This document shows positions 57,477 through 64,000 of a DNA stretch of 64,000 nt, piece after piece. The position numbers were made by a program, and so were the translations under genes. The first letter of the stretch is position 1. The number at the start of each line of letters is the position of its first letter. The DNA lies in the NCBI RefSeq assembly GCF_900116105.1, contig NZ_FPAC01000001.1, forward strand, positions 62,001-126,000. Direction: 5' to 3'. The notes beneath the pieces are model-generated. The model ran no database searches. It was not told the origin of the DNA and saw only the letters and a list, made by a program, of their open reading frames with translations. This DNA is from Paenibacillus sp. 453mf (lineage in GTDB: Bacteria > Bacillota > Bacilli > Paenibacillales > Paenibacillaceae).

Positions 57477-58823
57477 TTAAGAATGCTGGAGGGGCTGCTT
57501 TGTACCTTTTGAAGCAGGTCTTCTTAGACCCAAATGCTCCCGAAGTGTGTTTCCTGTATACTCTTTCCGAAATGAATTTCTACGCTGAAGCTCCGGGACG
57601 ACAAGATCGACAAAGTCTGTTAATCCTCCGGGCAGATAAGGGGCCATAACGTTAAATCCGTCAGCAGCACCGCCGTGAAACCAAGCTTCCAGCTGATCTG
57701 CAATCTGAACTGGCGTTCCTTTGATGCTCCAATGTCCGCGCGCCCCGGCGATGTGCTGGTACAGCTGGCGAATGGTGTAGCCTTCCCGGTCAGCGATGTC
57801 TTTGAGGAGAAGGAAACGGCTCTTCTGACCATTGATTTGCGAGAGATCAGGAAGCTCAGGCAAGGGACCGTCTATAGAATAGGGGGAGAGGTCGTAGCTG
57901 ATCAGGCCCGATAACAGTGCTACACCGACAGTAGGGTGGATCAGCTCTTTCAGCTTCGATTCGAGTTCATCGGCTTCTTCTTCGGTTCTTCCAATGATGG
58001 GGAACACGCCCGGCATAATCTTCACATCCTCAGCAGTTCTGCCATAGTGCTGCAGCCGGCCTTTAACATCCGTGTAAAACTGCTTCGCTTCATCAAATGT
58101 CTGCCATGCGGTAAAGATCGCCTCCGCGTACTGTGCGGCAAAATCCCGGCCAGACTCCGAGGCTCCGGCTTGAATGATGACAGGGTTGCCCTGCGGAGGG
58201 CGGGAAATATTCAGCGGTCCCTGCACCTGAAACCATTCTCCCTTGTGGTCGAGGGACCTTATCTTATCTGGAGCAGAGAACACTCCCGATTCTTTGTCTT
58301 TAACAACCGCATCGTCATCCCATGTGTCCCACAGGCCGGATACGACATCTATGAATTCTTTGGCACGATCATATCTCAGCTCATGGAGCAGATGATTTTC
58401 TTTCCCAAAATTCAAGGCTTCAATTTCACTGCCAGAGGTAACCACATTCCAGCCTGCCCGACCATGGCTGAGATGATCCAGGGAGGCAAACTTGCGAGCA
58501 ACGTGATAAGGCTCGTTGTAGGTGGTGGACACGGTGGCTGCCAGCCCAATGCGGTCTGTAACAGCAGATAGAGCAGATAGTAATGTCAGCGGCTCGAATG
58601 TAGCATTAACCGCTCGGCCTTCTATTCGTTTGTTTCCTTTTGCGGCAAGACTGTCTGCCAGAAACACCATATCAAATTTACCACGCTCTGCCGTTTGGGC
58701 GAGCTCCTTGTAAAACGATAAATTCAGCACACCATTAACATCAGCATCGGGATGGCGCCATGCAGCCACATGATGACCTGGGACCATCAGAAAGGCACCT
58801 AGCTTCATTTCTCTCTTGGACAT
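57477..58823 (-). CDS. FMN-dependent LLM-class monooxygenase (NtaA/SnaA/DszA family)
   Basis: 448 residues of the bacterial luciferase-like group: MKLGAFLMVPGHHVAAWRHPDAD, KFDMVFLADSLAAKG, SLDHLSHGRAGWNVVTS, PVIIQAGASESGRDFAA. These enzymes use FMNH2 from a partner reductase to oxidise sulfur or nitrogen compounds. ATG 58823 has TCAGGAGGAG upstream. A terminator hairpin ends only about 5 bases before this binding site, so expression requires read-through. It follows tatA on the same strand and may belong to the same nutrient-scavenging module. Confidence 0.9.
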   Translation of the reverse strand: MSKREMKLGAFLMVPGHHVAAWRHPDADVNGVLNLSFYKELAQTAERGKFDMVFLADSLAAKGNKRIEGRAVNATFEPLTLLSALSAVTDRIGLAATVSTTYNEPYHVARKFASLDHLSHGRAGWNVVTSGSEIEALNFGKENHLLHELRYDRAKEFIDVVSGLWDTWDDDAVVKDKESGVFSAPDKIRSLDHKGEWFQVQGPLNISRPPQGNPVIIQAGASESGRDFAAQYAEAIFTAWQTFDEAKQFYTDVKGRLQHYGRTAEDVKIMPGVFPIIGRTEEEADELESKLKELIHPTVGVALLSGLISYDLSPYSIDGPLPELPDLSQINGQKSRFLLLKDIADREGYTIRQLYQHIAGARGHWSIKGTPVQIADQLEAWFHGGAADGFNVMAPYLPGGLTDFVDLVVPELQRRNSFRKEYTGNTLREHLGLRRPASKGTKQPLQHS

Positions 58824-58845
58824 ACGTTGACTCCTCCTGACAACC

Positions 58846-58902
58846 AAAAAAAGCCGAAGATCAGGCCCTCCTCTTGAATAGAGAAAGGGATGATCTCCGG
58901 CT
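58846..58902 (-). promoter_or_regulatory. Terminator hairpin immediately before the monooxygenase ribosome site (attenuator)
   Basis: On the minus strand AGCCGGAGATCA pairs with TGATCTTCGGCT, followed by TTTTTT. The loop is about 27 bases and contains AAGAGGAGGG. Because the T run ends about 5 bases before the Shine-Dalgarno sequence of the 58823 gene, no promoter fits between them. It can act as a regulated attenuator, and also ends tatA transcripts. Confidence 0.7.
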
Positions 58903-58921
58903 GTCCGGTTGAATAGTATAT

Positions 58922-58935
58922 ATTCCGAGTGGAAT
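58922..58935. promoter_or_regulatory. Palindrome in a probable promoter
   Basis: ATTCCNNNNGGAAT (ATTCCACTCGGAAT on the minus strand) lies between a TTTACT and a TATACT/TACTAT element, where a repressor would block transcription toward the monooxygenase. The half-site recalls CymR-type sulfur operators, but this is only a resemblance. Confidence 0.45.
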
Positions 58936-58985
58936 AGTAAAAATTGATTACGAGCATAATAACATGGGTATCTGAAATTTGGCAA

Positions 58986-59174
58986 CTACTTTTTGTCCGG
59001 TTTAGATTCTTCCTCGTCCTTCTCATCACCGACAAGATCGCGAGCAGATGATTTGAACTCGAATAACGTCCGGCCTACGGCACGTCCAAGCTCAGGTAAT
59101 CTGGAAGGTCCGAACAAGATCAGGACCAGCACCAGGATCATAATAATTCCGGTTATTCCGATATTCTGGAACAT
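58986..59174 (-). CDS. tatA: TatA, twin-arginine translocase subunit
   Basis: 62 residues: an N-terminal membrane helix ([12 protein letters not shown]), the [14 protein letters not shown] hinge and amphipathic helix ([10 protein letters not shown]), then an acidic and basic tail. It forms the protein-conducting part of the Tat pathway together with TatC, which is not in the window. AGGAGGG lies before the ATG. It follows a Tat-signal amine oxidase gene and an exported RidA gene on the same strand, so it is probably dedicated to that oxidase. Confidence 0.95.
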   Translation of the reverse strand: MFQNIGITGIIMILVLVLILFGPSRLPELGRAVGRTLFEFKSSARDLVGDEKDEEESKPDKK

Positions 59175-59202
59175 AATATACCCTCCTCATGCAGCAATGG
59201 AT

Positions 59203-59784
59203 TTATTTTTTGGGAAATACAGCCACTGCCTCAATTTCGATCAGCCAATCAGAGCTTACGAGACTGGCCACACCAACGGTAGAGCGAGCAGGCTTGATTG
59301 GATTTTTGTCGTTGTTGAAAAATTCACCGTAGGCTTCATTCCAGCCGGCATAATCAAATTTGCCTTCTTTGGCAGCATCTGCTGTCAGGTAGGCGCGAAG
59401 ATAGACAACATCCTTCATAGAGAGCCCCTGCTCCTCAAGCTGCTTCTCAATGGATGCCAGAACACCGGCCGCCTGTGTCTTGGTGTCTCCGTAACGCTCG
59501 TATACGGTCTTGCCGTCCTTATTCAGTACGGGTGGCACGGTTCCACTCGTGTACAGATAGGCAGCCCCTTCTGGCACAATGACACCGCCTGAGATACTGG
59601 AGCTGGGGTTACCGTAGAAGACGGTGCCATTGTCTGGTAATGCGGCCTGTGCTGGTGCGGACTCAGCAACCGATACCGTTCCTTGGACTACAATAGGGGC
59701 TTTATCTGCTGCATAAGCGGTTGCGCTTAAGCTAGTCATTAATACAGCCGCGAGCGTCAGACTTTTTATTTTCTTGTTCATCAT
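59203..59784 (-). CDS. Exported RidA/YjgF-type imine deaminase
   Basis: 193 residues. A Sec signal peptide (LTLAAVLMTSLSATAYA, cleavage near residue 26) is followed by a RidA fold: YLYTSGTVPPVL, YGDTKTQAAGVLASIEKQLEEQ, DVVYLRAYLTAD and the conserved Arg in PARSTVGVASL with the late Glu in IEIEAVAV. Ordinary RidA proteins are cytoplasmic and hydrolyse reactive imines made by amino-acid or amine oxidation. Export here fits detoxifying imines made by the neighbouring exported oxidase. AGGAGG precedes ATG 59784. Confidence 0.88.
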   Translation of the reverse strand: MMNKKIKSLTLAAVLMTSLSATAYAADKAPIVVQGTVSVAESAPAQAALPDNGTVFYGNPSSSISGGVIVPEGAAYLYTSGTVPPVLNKDGKTVYERYGDTKTQAAGVLASIEKQLEEQGLSMKDVVYLRAYLTADAAKEGKFDYAGWNEAYGEFFNNDKNPIKPARSTVGVASLVSSDWLIEIEAVAVFPKK

Positions 59785-59877
59785 AAACTGCTGCCTCCTC
59801 TGGACATCAAATGATAAGTTGATTTAAATACTCTGTTACCAATCATTCCTGTGATAACTGGAGCTGCACGCCATGAA

Positions 59878-61476
59878 TTATGCTTTCATGACACGCTGAT
59901 GAATATCGTTAACGACAGCTCTCGCGGAATCAATGGCCCCGGCCTGCCACGCTACGATATGACTGATATGATCTCCTGCAAGGTAGATGCGGTTGTCAGG
60001 TTGGCAGAGGGTCTTGTACATTCCTGCACGCTCCTCGGCGTTATAGGATACCCATGCCCCTTCTTGGTATTTGATTTTTTTCCAGTCAATCGAGAAGGAA
60101 TTCTCAAAATCGGTCTTGTATTGAGGATGGATTTTGGAGCCTTGATTCAGCGCATGATGTTCCCGTTCTATGTAGCTCATACTGCCGAGCTTGTCCGCGT
60201 TAGCGCCGGTTACATAGTAACCTAGAAGAATGCCTTTCTTGCCAAAGTAATCTGTAGGAGGATAGTAGATTTGGGTGATGTCCATATTGGTCAGGCTGTT
60301 ACCGCCGAAGAGCAGCTCATCTTCTTCCCAAAATCTGCGTTTAAATTGCAGGCCGATCTTACCGGCAGATGCATATCTTGCATTCTGGATCGCGCTCTTC
60401 ATGGAGGAAGAGAAATCACCTGGAATATTACGAAGAACGGAGAGGGGGATTGTACAGATACAGTAGTCTCCGGTAATTTCCTGCTCCTTTCTGTTCTGGG
60501 TGAAGCGGACCCGCACACCATCTGCGGATTGGCGAATTTCGGTTACAGGAGCATTCAGCTTAACCCGGTTGCCAAGACGTTTCTCAAAACCCTTCACAAT
60601 CATATCCATACCGCCGACAGGATGGAACATCATCATTTGCTGGTCATAACCATATTCGTTGCTGAAATAATTACCGAATCCGGATTGAAGGATGGCTTTG
60701 AGATCGAATGGATCTCTTACAACGCCTGCATCCAGGCGGCTTCCAGGCTCTTCTTTATATCCACCGCGGGAAGATCCACGGTAGAACAGGTCGGCATTCA
60801 GATCCCCTTCCCGTCTAAGATATTCAACCAGCTTTTCTTTTTCCTCCGGTGTAATAGGGAGATCAAGAGCAGACTGATTGACAGCCTTGGCGAGCATTTC
60901 GGAGACATAACCGCGTACATCGGCTTTGGCTGCACGCTTGGTAATTTTTTGTCCAGAGAGTGCTCCTACATTTTCGTTGTAATAATAGCCGCTGTCGTTC
61001 ACATTGTTGAAGGGTTCAATCGGGATGTTGAACTCCCTGCAATATTCGAGAGTGGAATGAAACTGGGGAATCCGCATTGGCCCGGCATTGAAGTACAGGT
61101 CACTGCCGAATTGGGAATATTGACGCGTTCCACCGATTTCCTGATTGGTGGTTCCTTTGCGAATGCTCCAATTCCGTCCGCCCGCAAAAGGCTTGGCTTC
61201 CAGCACTGTACACTGATATCCGGCTTTGCCAAGCTCATAGGCTGCGGTTAATCCTGCGATGCCGGCACCAAGAATAATGATCTTTTTGCCGTTTCGATTG
61301 CTCAGTGCAAGGTCGTTCTTCCCAGGAGGTGTATAATCCTGAGCTTTCATCGTTTCTGGAGAGAGAAGACCCAGGTTGCCCATTAGACTAAAGACGGCTA
61401 GAGAACCCCCGACTTTGCCAACTGTGGATAGAAATTGTCTTCTCGTCATGTCCTGAGGCCGTTCGGAGCTGCTCAT
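59878..61476 (-). CDS. Tat-exported flavin amine oxidase
   Basis: 532 residues. A twin-arginine signal (MTRRQFLSTVGKVGG, then hydrophobic AVFSLMGNLGLL) precedes an FAD-binding IIILGAGIAGLTAAYELGKAG and the amine oxidase core (EAKPFAGGRNWS, QIYYPPTDYFGKKGILLGYY, RIYLAGDHISHIVAWQAGAIDSA). It oxidises primary or secondary amines or amino acids to imines, with H2O2. Folded and loaded with FAD in the cytoplasm, it needs the Tat system. ATG 61476 was chosen (AGGGAG 12 bases upstream); an ATG at 61488 is too close. First gene of oxidase-RidA-tatA. Confidence 0.93.
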   Translation of the reverse strand: MSSSERPQDMTRRQFLSTVGKVGGSLAVFSLMGNLGLLSPETMKAQDYTPPGKNDLALSNRNGKKIIILGAGIAGLTAAYELGKAGYQCTVLEAKPFAGGRNWSIRKGTTNQEIGGTRQYSQFGSDLYFNAGPMRIPQFHSTLEYCREFNIPIEPFNNVNDSGYYYNENVGALSGQKITKRAAKADVRGYVSEMLAKAVNQSALDLPITPEEKEKLVEYLRREGDLNADLFYRGSSRGGYKEEPGSRLDAGVVRDPFDLKAILQSGFGNYFSNEYGYDQQMMMFHPVGGMDMIVKGFEKRLGNRVKLNAPVTEIRQSADGVRVRFTQNRKEQEITGDYCICTIPLSVLRNIPGDFSSSMKSAIQNARYASAGKIGLQFKRRFWEEDELLFGGNSLTNMDITQIYYPPTDYFGKKGILLGYYVTGANADKLGSMSYIEREHHALNQGSKIHPQYKTDFENSFSIDWKKIKYQEGAWVSYNAEERAGMYKTLCQPDNRIYLAGDHISHIVAWQAGAIDSARAVVNDIHQRVMKA

Positions 61477-61560
61477 TCTACACTTCATCTCCCTATGTAC
61501 GTATTTAGAACCTTTGTGGAGAAGATATTAGCAGACAATGAGCATAGCTGTCTCAATTTT

Positions 61561-61577
61561 TGTCAGGAAATCTAACA
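61561..61577. promoter_or_regulatory. GlnR/TnrA-type box between the amine oxidase and MerR genes
   Basis: TGTCAGGAAATCTAACA matches the consensus TGTNANAWWWTNTNACA at all but one defined position. It sits in the divergent promoter region, suggesting nitrogen control of the amine oxidase operon and possibly of the regulator gene. Confidence 0.65.
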
Positions 61578-61758
61578 CACTTTTTTATTGTTTGTAAAAT
61601 CTATTGAATTTTGTTCGGAAAATCCTTAAAATTGTTGCCATAATGATTGTTAGTATCATAGACAGCTGAATACTCTGCTTAATCCGTTCATTGAATATAG
61701 TTTCAGGAGGAGATACTCCAGCATTATGGCAAGTATTCTAACATAAGGGGTGTTTGTG

Positions 61759-61995
61759 ATGAATGATCAAATTATGAGCATTGGCATGGTGAAAGAATTA
61801 ACCGGGTTATCGGAGAGACAAATTCGTTACTATGAGGAGAAGCAGCTTGTCTTTCCGGCACGAACGAAAGGGGGAAGTCGAAGATATTCTTTTGAGGATG
61901 TTAAGAAAATACAAGAAATTCATCGGAAGCTGAAGGAGGGATATAATACCTACGAACTTAAGATCAAGAATAGACGGCAGAGCAGCGTAATTTAA
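61759..61995 (+). CDS. Short MerR-family TnrA/GlnR-like regulator
   Basis: 78 residues from ATG 61759 (AAGGGG 8 bases upstream). The HTH is nearly that of TnrA: SIGMVKELTGLSERQIRYYEE, then FPARTKGGSRRYSFEDVKK. TnrA and GlnR have about 30 extra C-terminal residues that bind glutamine synthetase; this protein ends right after the DNA-binding part. It may be a constitutive binder or sense nitrogen differently. It diverges from the amine oxidase operon and a GlnR/TnrA-type box lies between. Confidence 0.85.
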   Translation: MNDQIMSIGMVKELTGLSERQIRYYEEKQLVFPARTKGGSRRYSFEDVKKIQEIHRKLKEGYNTYELKIKNRRQSSVI

Positions 61996-62126
61996 ATTTT
62001 CGGCAGCAATTCAGATTTACAGCCGCTTTTTTCCACTATTCGACAGCAATCTTCACATTCATAGTATATAATGCACTTATCTATACTGCGATATTTCAAT
62101 ACAGGCATAGGGGAGTGCAAAAACGA

Positions 62127-63740
62127 TTGTTAATCCATCGACTCAAGTTAATTTTCTTTCCGATTAGCTGCATGCTAATTATTATCGCATCTTCTATTTT
62201 GGGTCAGAACGCGCATCGTTTGTGTGCCATGATTGTTGTCAGCATTCTGCTGCTGTTATCCGTTGCACTGGATCATAAGTACCCGCGGTTCCTGTGGGTT
62301 CAGCTGATTTTGCTCGGGATTTTTCAATACATCACCCAGCTGAACTGGTGTGTGCTGCTGTACTACATTATGATCATGACAATCTTCGATAAGAAGCAAT
62401 CCTACAAGAAAACACTGCCTGTCTCTGTACTGCTGATTCTGCAGTATACGATTATTCGTTTAAGTTATGTTCCTATCAGTGCGTACAATATCCTTGTTAC
62501 TATTTTTGACTTTCTAACCTTGATCTTTATAGTTTTTCTATTTCATTACGTCATTCGTGCCGAAACAGAGAAGCAGCTCCTTCGCGATAAGAATGACTAT
62601 CTTACCACCCACGATCCGCTAACCGGCCTTCTCAATTACCTTGGTTATATGAACCAAATACAAGCCTTGATATCCAAAAAAGTTCCTTTTTATTTAATTC
62701 TGCTAGATCTGCAAAATTTCAAATCTTTTAATCATGATGGATTGGAGAGCGGGAACGAGGCGCTCATTAATCTGGGACAGGCACTTACCAGCACTTTCCC
62801 AAACGCGTATGGTGTTTCCAGATATGCAGGTGATCGTTATGCCTTGCTGCTGCCAACCGAATATTATATGCCGGATCATATCGGTGCTTTATTGGAGATG
62901 GATACGATTGGCTATCAAGTGTCATACAGCATTGTCACCCATCCTGAGGAGAGTGCGGATCACAATCAACTCATTATGAAGGCGGAGGATAAGCTGTTTC
63001 AGATAAGGCGGGAGCAGTGGCTTCAGCGGGAGGAGGATTTGTTCAGATCGGAGAAGATGAAGGTCGTTGGTGAGCTGGCGGCGGGAATGGCTCACGAGGT
63101 GCGTAATCCGCTTACTGCGATTCGGGGATTTGTGCAGCTGTCCAAGATTCAGTCCTACAACATCAAGCCCTGGTATGAGGTGATTATGAATGAAATTACG
63201 AGAGTAACGGAGCTGACCGCCGAATTTCTCCAGTTTTCCAAGCCGCATGCGAGCAATATGAGGTCGGAGTCGCTGACGGTATGCATTGAAAGGGTTATTT
63301 CCTTGTCTGAGTCAGACGCTACCTCACGAGGACATCAGCTTACTTTGGAGATTGAGGACGATGCGATGTACATCTATATGGATCGAGACAAGATTGTTCA
63401 AGTGCTGCTTAATCTCGTACGCAATGCACTTGAGGCGATGGAGATTCCTGGTGAAGTGAAGATTCACGTGAGCCGAGCCGATAGTAAAGCCGTTATCCAG
63501 ATTCAAGATACCGGAACGGGAATAGCACCCGACCAGCTGCATCAGATCTTTAATCCCTTCTATACGACCAAGGAGGATGGAACAGGACTCGGTCTGTCTC
63601 TCTGCCAGAAGATCTCTCAGGATCATAAAGGCTCCATTACGGTCCATAGTGTGCTGGGAGAGGGGTCAACGTTTCAATTGATATTGCCTGTATTGTTAGA
63701 TGGTAATGAGGTTGCTGATCCTGATCATCTATTGCAATAA
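62127..63740 (+). CDS. Histidine kinase with a degenerate GGDEF domain
   Basis: 537 residues. Six or so membrane helices (about 1-145) are followed by a GGDEF-like domain (HDPLTGLLNYLGYMNQI, LDLQNFKSFNHD) whose active motif is RYAGDRYALLLP instead of GGDEF. Then come the HisKA box (GELAAGMAHEVRNPLTAIRGF, phospho-His) and HATPase (NLVRNALEAM, GTGIAPDQLHQIFNPFYTTK, GTGLGLSLCQKI). No response regulator is adjacent, as in orphan Spo0F-type sporulation kinases. TTG 62127 follows AGGGGAG by 11 bases; a GTG at 62115 overlaps the site. Confidence 0.88.
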   Translation: MLIHRLKLIFFPISCMLIIIASSILGQNAHRLCAMIVVSILLLLSVALDHKYPRFLWVQLILLGIFQYITQLNWCVLLYYIMIMTIFDKKQSYKKTLPVSVLLILQYTIIRLSYVPISAYNILVTIFDFLTLIFIVFLFHYVIRAETEKQLLRDKNDYLTTHDPLTGLLNYLGYMNQIQALISKKVPFYLILLDLQNFKSFNHDGLESGNEALINLGQALTSTFPNAYGVSRYAGDRYALLLPTEYYMPDHIGALLEMDTIGYQVSYSIVTHPEESADHNQLIMKAEDKLFQIRREQWLQREEDLFRSEKMKVVGELAAGMAHEVRNPLTAIRGFVQLSKIQSYNIKPWYEVIMNEITRVTELTAEFLQFSKPHASNMRSESLTVCIERVISLSESDATSRGHQLTLEIEDDAMYIYMDRDKIVQVLLNLVRNALEAMEIPGEVKIHVSRADSKAVIQIQDTGTGIAPDQLHQIFNPFYTTKEDGTGLGLSLCQKISQDHKGSITVHSVLGEGSTFQLILPVLLDGNEVADPDHLLQ

Positions 63741-63743
63741 GAA

Positions 63744-63778
63744 AGAAGCCTGACGGGGATAGCCGTACAGGCTTCTTC
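63744..63778. terminator. Terminator after the kinase gene
   Basis: GAAGCCTG and CAGGCTTC pair around a G/C-rich loop, followed by TTCTA. It is convergent with the gene at 63864. Confidence 0.7.
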
Positions 63779-63863
63779 TAGCTGTGCTCGATGAATCTGG
63801 ATGCAACTTACATGTATAAGCCGAGCTTGAGGAGAGAACAAGCAGATCCGTAGTTCATTGTAT

Positions 63864-64000
63864 TTAGCTTCTCAATTTCTCAAAGTCCATCTCCGGTACG
63901 AGACCTTCTCCAGCAGCACGCCCCAAGAGCGCCTCAATTGCTCCAAAGCCTTCCTCGCCCAGATTTCTTGTAAATTCATTCACGTAGAGATTAATATGCT
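63864..64000 (-). CDS. C-terminus of a probable MqnA/MqnD-type menaquinone enzyme
   Basis: About 45 residues at the window edge: HINLYVNEFTRNLGEEG, then AIEALLGRAAGEGLVP and a stop at 63864. The block YVNxFTxxLGEEG near the end is typical of the futalosine-pathway MqnA/MqnD family (binding-protein-like fold). The rest is outside the window, so the call is tentative. Confidence 0.5.
   Translation of the reverse strand, partial: HINLYVNEFTRNLGEEGFGAIEALLGRAAGEGLVPEMDFEKLRS

Noticed and set aside
60271..61251. Plus-strand frame of 326 codons opposite the amine oxidase
   Set aside because: It is a mirror of a strongly supported gene with FAD motifs; no binding site or family signature.
1..64000. 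CRISPR array, tRNA or rRNA genes, prophage, replication origin
   Set aside because: No regularly spaced repeats, no cloverleaf-like or conserved rRNA segments, no phage structural genes and no DnaA-box cluster were seen.

Overview
The window looks like chromosomal DNA of a Paenibacillus or a close relative (Bacillota). The case rests on strong AGGAGG-type ribosome binding sites, frequent ATG/GTG/TTG starts, T-tract terminators, a ZTP riboswitch before folD, an mtlR-mtlA-mtlD operon, Lpl/Ytc-type sugar ABC transporters, AraC and GntR regulators, and many glycoside hydrolases. No rRNA, tRNA or CRISPR array was seen. One sensor/regulator gene is cut by the left edge and one probable menaquinone-pathway gene by the right edge.

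Layout. 0-9.7 kb: a membrane sensor gene faces a six-gene operon of enzymes without signal peptides (two GH29 fucosidases, a GH125 alpha-mannosidase, a CBM9-like protein, a two-domain transglutaminase-fold protein and a GH18 endoglycosidase). It reads as an intracellular N-glycan breakdown set. 9.8-12.3 kb: small housekeeping and unknown genes and a polysaccharide deacetylase. 12.3-17.7 kb: mannitol PTS operon with a cre site. 18-20.3 kb: small proteins, two broken genes and an acetyltransferase. 20.4-27.9 kb: an acyl-CoA ligase with a FapR-like operator, an AraC/GyrI regulator, a heterodimeric ABC exporter and an AlkD-like protein. 28-35.6 kb: aldouronate (methylglucuronoxylan fragment) import and GH67 operon with a Nif3-like protein and a GntR regulator.

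35.7-38.4 kb is a decay zone with IS110-family remnants, one AT-rich lipoprotein gene and a broken serine hydrolase. 38.4-46.4 kb: folD with its riboswitch, an ECF sigma/anti-sigma/ABC operon and a second ABC-2 exporter with two permeases. 46.7-49.2 kb: a GH95 enzyme. 49.2-52 kb: an intact lpxC-lpxD-lpxA operon, the first three steps of lipid A biosynthesis, with all key catalytic residues, in what otherwise looks like a monoderm Gram-positive. This is the most surprising content. 52.1-54.7 kb: secreted PL11 rhamnogalacturonan lyase. 55-57.3 kb: amino-acid ABC importer.

57.4-62 kb: a second unusual module. A Tat-exported flavin amine oxidase, an exported RidA-type imine deaminase and a dedicated TatA are consecutive genes, followed by an FMN monooxygenase behind a terminator-bearing leader. 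They diverge from a short TnrA/GlnR-like regulator, with a GlnR/TnrA-type box between. This suggests nitrogen-regulated extracytoplasmic amine oxidation with on-site imine removal. 62.1-63.7 kb: a histidine kinase carrying a degenerate GGDEF domain.

All assignments come from reading motifs and context; no database search was run.
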